Below are positions 8,430-17,038 of a stretch of DNA of 64,000 bases, piece by piece (the first letter of the stretch is position 1; every line of letters starts with the position of its first letter). Source of the stretch: Pseudomonas putida (GTDB taxonomy: Bacteria > Pseudomonadota > Gammaproteobacteria > Pseudomonadales > Pseudomonadaceae). Made by a program: the position numbers and the translations under genes. The stretch lies in contig NZ_JANHLK010000025.1 of the NCBI RefSeq assembly GCF_028682635.1, positions 1 to 64,000 of the forward strand. Direction: 5' to 3'. Under the pieces are notes generated by a model. It had not been told where the DNA came from and ran no database searches. It saw only the letters and a list, made by a program, of their open reading frames with translations.

Positions 8430-9215
8430 TCAGAACGCCAGTTTGTAGCCGATCAATACCAGCATGGTCGCCAGGCAAGGACGCAACACTTCATCGGAGA
8501 TGCGCCCGGTCAGGTGGCTGCCCAGGTAAATCCCCGGCAACGAACCGACCAGCAGATAACCGAGTACGTGCCAGTCCATGTTGCCCATGCTCGCATGGCC
8601 AAGGCCGGCGACCAGGGTCAGGGGCACGGCGTGGGCGATTTCGGTGCCGACCAGGCGGCGGGTCGGCAGCAACGGATAGAGGATGAACAACGCCACGGTG
8701 CCCAGGGCCCCCGCGCCGATCGAGGTCAAGGCGACCATGGCGCCCAGCACCAGGCCGGTGATCACGGTCAGGACATTGAGGCGCGCACCGCTGGGGTTGT
8801 AGTTGCCGCCCGCGCGCTTGTGGGCGAAATCGAGCAGGCGTTTCTTGAACAGGATCGCCAACGCCGTGGCGAACAGGACAAAGCCCAACGCCTGCTTGAT
8901 GATCGCGTTCATCGCGTCGGGTGCTTCGTTCAGACTGCTCAGGAACCACAACGTCAACGCCACCGCCGGCACGCTGCCGAGGGTCAGCCACCCGGTGATC
9001 GACCAGTCGATGTTGTTGTTCTTGCGGTGAACCAGGACGCCGCTGGATTTGGTGATGGCCGCGTACAGCAGATCGGTGCCGACTGCGGTTGCCGGGTTGA
9101 TGCCGAACCATAGCAGGATGGGGGTCATCAACGACCCGCCACCGACGCCCGTCATGCCGACGATAAAGCCGACCACCAGCCCGGCCACGACCAACCCGAA
9201 ATTCAATAGATCCAT
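8430..9215 (-). CDS. TauE/SafE family sulfite/organosulfonate exporter-like membrane protein
   Basis: 261 aa, about eight membrane helices in two related halves. The typical glycine-rich motif FIVGMTGVGGGSLMTPIL near residue 20 and its second-half echo SIGAGALGTVALF mark the TauE/SafE (DUF81) family, implicated in anion and sulfur-compound export. The start at MDLLNFG (9215) was chosen because the longer ORF adds a polar leader before helix 1. It converges on the solute-binding gene with only a seven-base gap and no clear terminator. The substrate is not predictable. Confidence 0.85.
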   Translation of the reverse strand: MDLLNFGLVVAGLVVGFIVGMTGVGGGSLMTPILLWFGINPATAVGTDLLYAAITKSSGVLVHRKNNNIDWSITGWLTLGSVPAVALTLWFLSSLNEAPDAMNAIIKQALGFVLFATALAILFKKRLLDFAHKRAGGNYNPSGARLNVLTVITGLVLGAMVALTSIGAGALGTVALFILYPLLPTRRLVGTEIAHAVPLTLVAGLGHASMGNMDWHVLGYLLVGSLPGIYLGSHLTGRISDEVLRPCLATMLVLIGYKLAF

Positions 9216-9323
9216 TGATACGTCCACAAACCGCAGGGAATAACTGGCCCGCAGCATAGCGACAATTCTTATAACCAGTTATATCGATGCGATCTATCTT
9301 TATACCCCGATGTCATCACGACC

Positions 9324-9402
9324 TGTAGGAGCTGCCGAAGGCTGCGATCTTTTGATCTGGTTTTTGAAGATCAAGAGATCGCAGCCTTCGGCAGCTCCTA
9401 CA
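9324..9402. repeat. REP pair, GCTGCCGAAGGCTGCGATC family
   Basis: TGTAGGAGCTGCCGAAGGCT...GATCTTTT runs inward and its reverse complement runs outward, giving a long hairpin of about 30-base arms with a short loop. This is a second REP family, distinct from the TTGCTCGCGA type. The same unit occurs in the opposite arrangement at 14204-14280. Confidence 0.85.
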
Positions 9403-9412
9403 AAGGGGTGGG

Positions 9413-10168
9413 TCATTGCACCGGCAGGAAATTCAGGAACAGCAGGCTCTGGGCATAATTCAGGCCGATCCGCCGGTAGCGTTCGTCGAGCATCTGGGTC
9501 ACCAGGTCCAGGCGCGCGACGATCTTGCCGAACTCCACGGCGAAACTCAGGTTGCTGCCCTCCTCCGAGATTTCGTTGGAGAACAGCATGGGCTGGCCGT
9601 CCTTGTTCTGCCGCTGACTGAGGATCCAGGTGGCGATCTCGATGTTGCGCGCGGCATTGCTGACGAACGTCGGGTTGATCGCATCCGTCATGTAGAACTC
9701 CAGGCGATTGCCGTGGGCGGTGACCAGCATGCTGCCGATGGCATAGATGAACGCACCGACCCGATCGCCGAGAAATTCCGGGCTCATGGCAAACCGCAGC
9801 GCCGCCAGATCCTTCTTGTTCCCCAGCGTGGGCAAGGGCTGCTGCTGCTCAATGGCCATGCGCACCTGCTTGCCGGCCGTACGGGCATCGAGGAAGCCGG
9901 ATTTCTTCAATTCCTCGGGGTTGCGCAGGTACAGCTTGCCCATCAGCAGGTAAAGGCTGTCGAGGTTGTCGCGCATGGCCAGCGTGGCCATGCGGTCGAC
10001 GCTGGTTTGCAGGAACTCCTGGGGTTTGCCTTCGCGTATCTGGGTGAACAGGTCGTTGCCGGGTTGGTGGCTGCAACCGCTGGCCAGCAACAGCGACAGG
10101 CCGGCCAGTAGCAGGCGATGGCGACGGATTGAGCGGATGATGTGGGGTGAAACTTGGGCCATGGGCAT
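9413..10168 (-). CDS. Hypothetical outer-membrane lipoprotein
   Basis: 251 aa. A lipoprotein signal is clear: RRHRLLLAGLSLLLASGC with the lipobox (LASGC) cysteine followed by SHQP, predicting an outer-membrane anchor since no Asp occupies position +2. The rest is mostly helical (DSLYLLMGKLYLRNPEEL; FLGDRVGAFIYAIGSMLVTAHG) without a family I can name. It is conserved-looking rather than degenerate. Start candidates are ATG 10168 and ATG 10162; a longer ORF to 10369 runs through a REP element and is not credible. It is monocistronic and flanked on both sides by REP pairs. Confidence 0.7.
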   Translation of the reverse strand: MPMAQVSPHIIRSIRRHRLLLAGLSLLLASGCSHQPGNDLFTQIREGKPQEFLQTSVDRMATLAMRDNLDSLYLLMGKLYLRNPEELKKSGFLDARTAGKQVRMAIEQQQPLPTLGNKKDLAALRFAMSPEFLGDRVGAFIYAIGSMLVTAHGNRLEFYMTDAINPTFVSNAARNIEIATWILSQRQNKDGQPMLFSNEISEEGSNLSFAVEFGKIVARLDLVTQMLDERYRRIGLNYAQSLLFLNFLPVQ

Positions 10169-10311
10169 TGAACTTGGACATGGGCCGGCGGTGGGGATCG
10201 CCGTCGGCTGGCAATGGATAGAGCCGATAGATGGGGAAAAGTGCGGTGGCGAGGGTTGGCAATCGATCACCGGCAGGTTTGGGAGCAGAACCGGAACGAA
10301 GCCGCTTACCT

Positions 10312-10411
10312 TGTAGGAGCTGGCTTGCCAGCGATGGTCGTCAACGATAACGCGTGATGTCAGGTTCATCGCGGCGCTCTGGCGTTAATCGCTGGCAAGC
10401 CAGCTCCTACA
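10312..10411. repeat. REP pair, GAGCTGGCTTGCCAGCGA family
   Basis: TGTAGGAGCTGGCTTGCCAG at the left and its reverse complement CTGGCAAGCCAGCTCCTACA at the right enclose about 55 bases. This is a third sequence variant of the REP unit. It separates the lipoprotein gene (minus) from the aldo/keto reductase (plus). Confidence 0.85.
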
Positions 10412-10504
10412 GGGGATCGGGTACATCCGCGTGCAGTTGGCCGTCGGGATGGAACCCTTGGGTCTATCCTGATGCCAACCGAAATATCACTAAAAGGAGC
10501 AAGC

Positions 10505-11329
10505 ATGCGCACCCAGCAATTGGCCGGCACCCAAGTGCCCGTGATTGGCCAGGGCACCTGGCAAATGGGCGAAGACCCCGCCCGCCATAAAGAGCAAGTC
10601 GCCGCCCTGCGCCTGGGCATCGACCTGGGCATGACCCTGATCGACACCGCAGAAATGTACGCCGAAGGCGGCGCCGAGATCGTGGTGGGTGATGCCATCG
10701 CCGGCCAGCGCGACCGGGTCTTTCTCGTCAGCAAGGTCTACCCGCACAACGCCAGCCGCCAGGGCATTCCCCAGGCGTGCGAGCGCAGCCTGCGGCGGCT
10801 GAAGACCGAGACTATCGATCTGTACCTGTTGCATTGGCGGGGCCAGTATCCCCTGGAAGAAACGGTCGAGGCCTTCGAACGCCTGCGTGAAGCCGGCAAG
10901 ATTGGCCGTTGGGGCGTGTCCAACCTTGATCTCGACGACATGCTGGAACTCCCGGCAAAGGAGGCCTGCGCCACCAATCAGGTACTCTACAACCTGGAAG
11001 AGCGCGGCATAGAATTCGATCTCTTGCCCTGGTGCAAGGCACACGGGATGCCGGTCATGGCCTATTGTCCGATCGGCCAGGCAGGGAACATGCTGGCCAA
11101 TGCTACGCTCAAACAAGTAGCTGCCCGCCACGACGCCACGCCTGCCCAAGTCTCGCTGGCATGGCTGCTGCGCCAGGACGGCGTGATCGCCATCCCCAAG
11201 GCTGTCCGCCCGGAACATGTGCAACTCAATGCGCAAGCGGCACGGTTGAAGCTGGAGGCTGGGGATCTGGAGGCGCTGGACCAAGCGTTTCAGGCGCCCA
11301 AACGCAAGCAGCGGTTGGCCATGGTCTAA
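10505..11329 (+). CDS. Aldo/keto reductase
   Basis: 274 aa, a single (alpha/beta)8 barrel of the AKR superfamily, which reduces aldehydes or ketones with NADPH. The catalytic tetrad is complete: D47 and Y52 (IDTAEMYAEGG), K77 (LVSKVYP) and H110 (LYLLHWRG). The C-terminal IPKAVRPEHV is the usual nucleotide-phosphate contact. AAGGAG six bases upstream fixes ATG 10505. It resembles the YeaE-type methylglyoxal reductases, but I cannot settle the substrate. The DUF1810 gene begins 28 bases after the stop and is probably co-transcribed. Confidence 0.88.
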   Translation: MRTQQLAGTQVPVIGQGTWQMGEDPARHKEQVAALRLGIDLGMTLIDTAEMYAEGGAEIVVGDAIAGQRDRVFLVSKVYPHNASRQGIPQACERSLRRLKTETIDLYLLHWRGQYPLEETVEAFERLREAGKIGRWGVSNLDLDDMLELPAKEACATNQVLYNLEERGIEFDLLPWCKAHGMPVMAYCPIGQAGNMLANATLKQVAARHDATPAQVSLAWLLRQDGVIAIPKAVRPEHVQLNAQAARLKLEAGDLEALDQAFQAPKRKQRLAMV

Positions 11330-11356
11330 GCCATCGCGGTGACAGAGGGCTTCGAT

Positions 11357-11827
11357 ATGAGAAGCACCGATCAACCGGACGTCTTTAACCTGCAACGCTT
11401 TATCCAGGCGCAGAACCCGGTGTTCGACCGGGTTCAAGCCGAACTGGAGGCCGGCCACAAGCGCAGTCACTGGATGTGGTTCATTTTTCCGCAATTTGCC
11501 GGGCTGGGTGACAGCGACATGTCGCGCCGCTTCGCGATCCGCTCCCGGCAGGAAGCACAGGCCTATCTCGATCACCCGCTGCTGGGTGCCCGGCTAAGGA
11601 CTTGTACCCAGCAAGTGCTGGACATCCCGCAGCGCTCGGTGGCAGCGATTTTCGGCCATCCCGACGACCTGAAGTTTCGCTCCTCGATGACCATGTTTGC
11701 CCAGATAGCGGCCGCCGACAGCCTCTTTCATCAAGCCTTGAACCAGTATTTCCACGGCATCCTGGATGACTGGACGCTGTCGCTGATGGACTCAAAACAA
11801 GCCCAGTTGCCCCCCCACCAGGGTTGA
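11357..11827 (+). CDS. DUF1810 family protein
   Basis: 156 aa. The family signature is clear: FNLQRFIQAQNPVFDRV, then KRSHWMWFIFPQFAGLG, AQAYLDHPLLGARLRTC and DDLKFRSSMTMFAQIA. DUF1810 proteins are small cytosolic proteins of unknown function that resemble the NADAR/YbiA fold. ATG 11357 has AGAGGG upstream; a GTG at 11339 would add six residues. The 3' end overlaps the end of the convergent DNA polymerase II gene by 36 bases, so neither stop codon region can carry a separate terminator. Confidence 0.85.
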   Translation: MRSTDQPDVFNLQRFIQAQNPVFDRVQAELEAGHKRSHWMWFIFPQFAGLGDSDMSRRFAIRSRQEAQAYLDHPLLGARLRTCTQQVLDIPQRSVAAIFGHPDDLKFRSSMTMFAQIAAADSLFHQALNQYFHGILDDWTLSLMDSKQAQLPPHQG

Positions 11828-14155
11828 GAAATCGTCGTCGACAAACGGCAGGATCGCGTCCGCCACCGGTTGCAGCTGCCGGCTGATGTAGTGGTCGTAA
11901 TCGATGGGCGCACTGCGGATTTCCAGCGGCTCGGGGCCGGCGACGGTGATCACGTAGCTGATCCAGCCGCCATTCTGGTACTGCCGCGGGCGGCCCTGGC
12001 GGTCATTGTAATCGTCGGCAATGCGCGCCGCCCGTACATGAGGCGGGACGTTGCGCTGGTAGTCGTCAAGCGTGCGGCGCAGGCGCTTGCGGTAGATCAA
12101 ACGCTCGTCGAACTCACCGGCCAGGGTCTTGCGCACGTACTCGCGCACATAGTCCTGATAGGGCTTGCGGTGGAAGATCAGCGAATACAGCTCCTGCTGG
12201 AATTGCCGGGCCAGCAGCGACCAGTCGGTGCGCACGGTTTCCAGGCCCTTGTAGACCATCTCGTCACTGCCATCGGCGCGCGTGACCAACCCCGCGTAAC
12301 GCTTCTTGCTGCCCTCCTCCGCACCGCGAATGGTCGGCATGAGGAAGCGTTTGTAGTGGGTTTCGAACTGCAGCTCCAGCACGCTCTCCAGGCCGTACTC
12401 GCGGCGTACATGCTCGCGCCACCACTGGTTGACGTGATCGACCAGCGCGCGGCCGATCTGCGCGGCTTCCTGCTGGCCGTGGGCGCGCCGCAGCCAGACG
12501 AAGGTCGAGTCGGTGTCGCCGTAGATCACCGTGTGGCCCTGGGCCTCGATCAGCTCACGGGTGCGCAGCATGATCTCGTGGCCACGCAAGGTGATGGATG
12601 ACGCCAGGCGCGTGTCGAAGAAGCGGCAGCCACTGGAGCCCAGCACGCCATAGAACGCGTTCATGATGATCTTCAGCGCCTGGGACAGCGGCGCGTTGTG
12701 CTCTCGCTTGGCGGTTTCCCGGCCTTCGGCGACCCGGGCGACGATGGCCGGCAGGCAATGCCGGGTGCGGGAGAACCGTGCGCCGCGAAAACCCGGTACC
12801 GAATCCTGGTTGTCGGGGTGCTTGAGCCCTTCGATCAGGCCTACCGGGTCGATGAGGAAGGTGCGGATGATCGACGGATAGAGGCTTTTGTAGTCGAACA
12901 CCAGTACTGACTCGTACAGCCCCGGCTGCGAGTCCATGACAAAACCGCCGGGGCTGGCTTGCGCCGGCTTGCTGCCAAGGTTGGGCGCCACGAAGCCCTG
13001 GCGATGCATCAGCGGCATGTACAGGTGGGTGAACGCAGCCACTGAGCCGCCCATGCGATCGGCCGGCAACCCGGTGACACTGGCCCGCTCCAGGAGGAAC
13101 TTGAGCAGTTCGGTCTTGGCGAAGATCCGCGTGACCAGCTCGCAGTCCTTGAGGTTGTACTTGGCCAGCGCCGGCTTGTCCTCGGCGAACATGCGGTTGA
13201 TTTCATCCATGCGCTGGTACGGGTTATCGATGGCCTTGCCTTCGCCCAGCAGGGTTTGCGCGACGTTTTCCAGGCTGAAAGAGGGGAAGCTCCAGGTCGC
13301 CGAGCGCAAGGATTCGATGCCGTCGATGATCAGCCGGCCGGCGGCGGAGGCAAAATAGTGGTTGCCGCTGCCGTGTTCGCGCCATTGCATTTCCTCGCCG
13401 CCACGCCCCAGTTTCAGCGGCACGCCCAGGCGCCGAGCGTGCTCGTGCAACACTCGCAGGTCGAACTGCACGACGTTCCAGCCGATGATGGCGTCGGGGT
13501 CGTGGCGGGCGAACCATTCATTGAGCTTTTTCAGCAGCAGGGTTCGCGACTCGCAGTACTCAAGTTGGAAATCCACTGCGCTGTGGTCGCCATTGGGCGG
13601 GCCGAGCATGTAGACCTGACGCTCGCCGCAGCCTTCCAGGGCGATGGAATACAACTCGGCCTGGGCGGTGGTCTCGATGTCCAGGGACACCAGTTTCAGG
13701 CTGGGTCGGTAGTCGGGGTCGGGTTTCATCTGTGCATCGAGCAGCAGGCCATCGGCATCCGGTGTACCGCCAAAACGTACCGGTGCGGTAATGAACCGTT
13801 CCATCATGTAGCGCTCCGGCGGGCGCACATCGGCCTCGTACACTTCGACGCCTGCCCGGCGCAGCGCGGTTTCCAGGCGCATCAGTTGCCCGTGCTGCCG
13901 GCAATACAGGCCGAGCACCGGGCGATGTTCGAAATCCAGCAGGGCCAGGGGCTTGAGCTCGACGTTCTTTTCGTCGCACAACAGCGCCTCGGCCTGCTCG
14001 CGCTGCTCGGCCGGGATGAACGCCACCGACGGTTGATGAGGCAGGCGGATGCGCCGGGGGCCGCTGTCGGTCGCCAGCCAGAACTCGACTTCGGTGCCCG
14101 CCGGTGTGTCGCGCCAATGCCGGGTCAGGACGAAGCCCTGGGGTAAATCCACCAC
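11792..14155 (-). CDS. polB: DNA polymerase II (family B), SOS/repair polymerase
   Basis: 787 aa, similar to E. coli Pol II (783 aa). The 3'-5' exonuclease motif Exo I is present (SLDIETTAQ), as are polymerase motif A (DYKSLYPSII), motif B (KIIMNAFYGVLGS) and motif C (YGDTDST). The last residues QLGLF form a beta-clamp binding tail. Pol II restarts forks and bypasses lesions. The start is probably GTG 14155 or the adjacent GTG 14152, because GAGG lies six to nine bases upstream; the TTG at 14167 would overlap that ribosome site. I saw no obvious LexA box (CTGT-N8-ACAG) just upstream. Confidence 0.95.
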   Translation of the reverse strand: MVDLPQGFVLTRHWRDTPAGTEVEFWLATDSGPRRIRLPHQPSVAFIPAEQREQAEALLCDEKNVELKPLALLDFEHRPVLGLYCRQHGQLMRLETALRRAGVEVYEADVRPPERYMMERFITAPVRFGGTPDADGLLLDAQMKPDPDYRPSLKLVSLDIETTAQAELYSIALEGCGERQVYMLGPPNGDHSAVDFQLEYCESRTLLLKKLNEWFARHDPDAIIGWNVVQFDLRVLHEHARRLGVPLKLGRGGEEMQWREHGSGNHYFASAAGRLIIDGIESLRSATWSFPSFSLENVAQTLLGEGKAIDNPYQRMDEINRMFAEDKPALAKYNLKDCELVTRIFAKTELLKFLLERASVTGLPADRMGGSVAAFTHLYMPLMHRQGFVAPNLGSKPAQASPGGFVMDSQPGLYESVLVFDYKSLYPSIIRTFLIDPVGLIEGLKHPDNQDSVPGFRGARFSRTRHCLPAIVARVAEGRETAKREHNAPLSQALKIIMNAFYGVLGSSGCRFFDTRLASSITLRGHEIMLRTRELIEAQGHTVIYGDTDSTFVWLRRAHGQQEAAQIGRALVDHVNQWWREHVRREYGLESVLELQFETHYKRFLMPTIRGAEEGSKKRYAGLVTRADGSDEMVYKGLETVRTDWSLLARQFQQELYSLIFHRKPYQDYVREYVRKTLAGEFDERLIYRKRLRRTLDDYQRNVPPHVRAARIADDYNDRQGRPRQYQNGGWISYVITVAGPEPLEIRSAPIDYDHYISRQLQPVADAILPFVDDDFSTLVGGQLGLF

Positions 14156-14203
14156 TGCAAACCTCAACGTTGATTCAGAGGGTGATTCTACGCGTTAGCC
14201 TGG

Positions 14204-14280
14204 AAAAGATCGCAGCCTTCGGCAGCTCCTACAGAAGAACGCATTCCCCCTGTAGGAGCTGCCGAAGGCTGCGATCTTTT
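14204..14280. repeat. REP pair, GCTGCCGAAGGCTGCGATC family, reversed arrangement
   Basis: AAAAGATCGCAGCCTTCGGC...CCTACA is followed 17 bases later by its reverse complement TGTAGG...GCGATCTTTT. This is the same unit as at 9324-9402, but with the two copies turned the other way round. It sits between polB and the CBS gene. Confidence 0.85.
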
Positions 14281-14402
14281 TGGTTTTACAGAAAAAAACC
14301 GCCGAATGACGTTTTTTGCATGCTATCTGCCGCATTCGCCCTTGCCCTCAACGCCTGGGTCTACGATCCTTCAAGGACAACGACAACACCCGGGAAACCG
14401 CC

Positions 14403-14843
14403 ATGAAAACCGTCGCGCAACTGCTCAAGATGAAAGATCAGAAGAACCAGGAAGTGCACCAGATCAAACCGGATCACATGGTGCTCGAAGCGCTGATGAA
14501 GATGGCTGAAAAAAACGTCGGTGCCTTGCTGGTGGTGGAGAATGACGAGGTGCTGGGCATCATCAGTGAGCGCGACTACGCGCGCAAACTGGTGCTGCAT
14601 GGCCGCTCCTCGGTGGGTACGCCGGTACGCGACATCATGGTATCGCCCGTCATTACCGTGGACACCCATCAAACCGTCGACACCTGCCTGGGCATCATGT
14701 CCGACAGACGCCTGCGCCACCTGCCGGTGGTGGAAAACGGCAAGTTGATCGGCCTGCTGTCGATCGGCGACCTCGTCAAGGAAGCCATCGCCGAACAGGC
14801 CGAGCTGATTCGCCAGCTGGAGCAATACATCCGCGGCGAATGA
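14403..14843 (+). CDS. CBS-domain protein (two CBS motifs)
   Basis: 146 aa made of a Bateman module: CBS 1 at about 15-65 (MVLEALMKMAEKNVGALLVV, VLGIISERDYARKL) and CBS 2 at about 80-140 (VRDIMVSPVITVDTHQTVDT, RLRHLPVVENGKLIGLLSI). Such stand-alone pairs bind adenosine nucleotides and act as energy or redox sensors, often dimerising with an enzyme. ATG 14403 gives the expected start MKTVAQLL. There is no covalent partner domain, and neighbours give no hint of the target. Confidence 0.88.
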   Translation: MKTVAQLLKMKDQKNQEVHQIKPDHMVLEALMKMAEKNVGALLVVENDEVLGIISERDYARKLVLHGRSSVGTPVRDIMVSPVITVDTHQTVDTCLGIMSDRRLRHLPVVENGKLIGLLSIGDLVKEAIAEQAELIRQLEQYIRGE

Positions 14844-14858
14844 TGAGTCCTCTGTACC

Positions 14859-14941
14859 TGTAGGAGCGAGCTTGCTCGCGATGGTGGATCAGCTGCACAG
14901 GTGTCGACTGACACACCATCGCGAGCAAGCTCGCTCCTACA
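14859..14941. repeat. REP pair, GAGCTTGCTCGCGA family
   Basis: Arms CTGTAGGAGCGAGCTTGCTC and the reverse complement GAGCAAGCTCGCTCCTACAG flank about 35 bases. It lies between the convergent ends of the CBS and GST genes, where the hairpin may serve as an mRNA 3' end. Confidence 0.85.
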
Positions 14942-14957
14942 GGGGGAGTTGATAGGT

Positions 14958-15581
14958 TTACGAAGGCCAATGCCGGGCAAACACCGGCGCCAATGTCGGG
15001 TGCCGGTCAATCCGTTCCAGCCAGGCGGAAAAACCCGGCCGGGTACGGCGCAAATGCTCGCGGCTGCCCGCCCACCGCGTGACCACCGCCGCCAGCACAT
15101 CCAGGGCTCCCGGTGTCTCGTCACCCAAATACAACTCCGCGGAAAACTGGTCGGCAAACACTTCCCAACTCCAGTGCAGACGCTGCCGGGCACCGGCCAT
15201 GAGGTTTTGCCGCGACGCTTCATCCGCCCCGGCCAGCCAGCGTTCGGGGTAATCGATGATGCCGATGGCCGCATAACAATTGCTGACGATGAACGCCAGG
15301 CCACGAATGGCCTGGTCACGGTCGGCAGGGTCGGCCGGCAACAGGTTCGACTGCGGAAACGTCAGCCCGAGATGAATCAGGATCGCCGCGCTCTCGGTGA
15401 GGATGCCGCCGTCGGGCAGCTGCAGCGTCGGAATCTGCTTGAGCGGATTGAGCTTCTCCAATGCCTGGGCGGCCTCCGGGGAGGTCTCGACATCGATGAA
15501 GCGATAGGCGATCTCGCACAGCTCCAGTGCAGCCTCGATCGCCGCCGCGCCAGAGTTCTGATGTCCGTAGAGTTGATACAT
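14958..15581 (-). CDS. Glutathione S-transferase family protein
   Basis: 207 aa. An N-terminal thioredoxin-like domain (MYQLYGHQNSGAAAIEAAL; cis-proline motif KQIPTLQLPDG; glutathione-contact TESAAILIHL) is followed by a helical C-terminal domain. GSTs conjugate or transfer glutathione in the cytosol. The start ATG 15581 follows AGGAGG by six bases. It ends beside a REP pair that separates it from the CBS gene. The substrate is unknown. Confidence 0.85.
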   Translation of the reverse strand: MYQLYGHQNSGAAAIEAALELCEIAYRFIDVETSPEAAQALEKLNPLKQIPTLQLPDGGILTESAAILIHLGLTFPQSNLLPADPADRDQAIRGLAFIVSNCYAAIGIIDYPERWLAGADEASRQNLMAGARQRLHWSWEVFADQFSAELYLGDETPGALDVLAAVVTRWAGSREHLRRTRPGFSAWLERIDRHPTLAPVFARHWPS

Positions 15582-15702
15582 GCACGCCTCCTGATTGGCC
15601 GAGATCAGCACCCGCTATGCAGTGTAGAAGGCGCCATCGACCACGCCTCGACCGTCCGACGACTGTAACATCACGGCCATCAAGGGAATTGCAGCGCCGC
15701 GT

Positions 15703-16788
15703 TCAACGCGCCATGCAGCGCTGGTAACGCTCGTCGACCCGTTTGGCGAACCAGGCGGTGGTGAGCTTGCGGGTGATTTTCGGGCTTTGCAGCACGATGC
15801 CCGGCAGTACCGCCCGCGGCAGGGCACGACCTTCGGCCTGTTCGGCCAGGGCGAAGACCCGCTGATAGAGCTCGCTGTCCTCGAACGCCAGGGTGTTGCC
15901 CTCCTCCAATTGATCCCTGATCGTCGGGTTGCGCATGCCCAGCTGCTTGCCCAGGGTGCGCACCGCCAGTTCGGTACTGCCGGGCATGATCGAATCGTAG
16001 CGGACCAGGTCGCCGTCCAGCGCCAGTGGAATGCCCGAGGCCCGGCTCACGGCGTTCTGGAAGGCGGCATTGCGACTGGCGTACCAACCGGCGTTGAAAT
16101 CGGCGAAGCGGTACAAGGGTTGCTTGTAGCTCACCGGATAACCGAGCAAATGCGCGATGCCGAAGTACATGCCGCCGCGCCGGGTAAAGACTTCGCGTCG
16201 TATCGACCCCTCCACCGGATACGGATAGCCTTTGGCCTGCTGTTCGGCAAAGTCGATGCTGACCTGCATCGGCCCGCCGGTGTGCACCGGGTTGAAGCCG
16301 GCGAACAGGGTCTTGCCCATGGGCACCATGCCGATGAAGTCATCGAAAATCGCGCTCAGTTCCCGTTCGCTGCGTGCCGCATTCAGCCGGTCGCTGTAGG
16401 TCTTGCCGTTGGGCGAACTCACCCGCAGCGCACCGCTGACCAACAGTTCGGGGATATGCGCCTTGGATGCCCGGAGATCGATCTCGTCCCGGGCGATCTT
16501 GCCCAGCCCCGGCACGCGGGGATCAACCTGGAAGGTCGATTCCTGCTCGGTGACCGCCAGCACGGCACAAATGTTTTGCGTGGTCGGTGCAATGTCCTGC
16601 GCGGCAAACGCGGCATAGATGTCCGTGGCCCACCCCTGGCGATCGACGGTCTTGGCCGGCAGCAGGCGCACGATCTGCGCCTTGACCTCGGCGGGCTTGC
16701 GCGCCAGCGGTTCCTGGGTGCGCTGGCTGCTGCAGCCGGCCAGCACCAGTAACGCGGTGATGCTCATGATCAATCGATGGGCTTGCAT
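15703..16788 (-). CDS. DUF1615 family lipoprotein
   Basis: 361 aa. The signal peptide ends in the lipobox VLAGC followed by SSQR, so it is predicted to be an outer-membrane lipoprotein. The body (LLPAKTVDRQGWATDIYAAF; ICAVLAVTEQESTFQVDP; GYPVSYKQPLYRFADFNAGW) matches DUF1615, a Pseudomonas/proteobacterial family with a lysozyme-like look (glutamate in TEQESTFQ) but no proven activity. Monocistronic. A muramidase-related role is possible, inferred only from that glutamate and the envelope location. Confidence 0.82.
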   Translation of the reverse strand: MQAHRLIMSITALLVLAGCSSQRTQEPLARKPAEVKAQIVRLLPAKTVDRQGWATDIYAAFAAQDIAPTTQNICAVLAVTEQESTFQVDPRVPGLGKIARDEIDLRASKAHIPELLVSGALRVSSPNGKTYSDRLNAARSERELSAIFDDFIGMVPMGKTLFAGFNPVHTGGPMQVSIDFAEQQAKGYPYPVEGSIRREVFTRRGGMYFGIAHLLGYPVSYKQPLYRFADFNAGWYASRNAAFQNAVSRASGIPLALDGDLVRYDSIMPGSTELAVRTLGKQLGMRNPTIRDQLEEGNTLAFEDSELYQRVFALAEQAEGRALPRAVLPGIVLQSPKITRKLTTAWFAKRVDERYQRCMAR

Positions 16789-17038
16789 GTTGCTCCAGGG
16801 CGTTCGTTTAACCGGGTAACCATACGACCAATGGCATGGCCCAGGCTATGACCGTGGCGTGAGCCCGGCTGTTCCTCTGGTGCCCATGAAACGTTACCTA
16901 CACACCGTCATACAAATTGATTGCAGGATATGACTGAGAACTCCTATCATTCGCGCCAGGAGTCGCATTTGCGCAAGGAGTTCCGCGCCGTCATAACTTT
17001 TTTATCAGCGGCGGCGCCGCCCAGGAACCCATTCCATC
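16789..17038. promoter_or_regulatory. Divergent promoter region with a candidate Fur box (16936-16954)
   Basis: The 250-base gap drives the DUF1615 gene to the left and the TonB receptor to the right. The 19-mer at 16936-16954 (GAGAACTCCTATCATTCGC) matches the Fur consensus GATAATGATAATCATTATC at 11 of 19 positions, including the core ATCATT. Iron control of the receptor is therefore plausible, but the match is modest. Confidence 0.4.
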
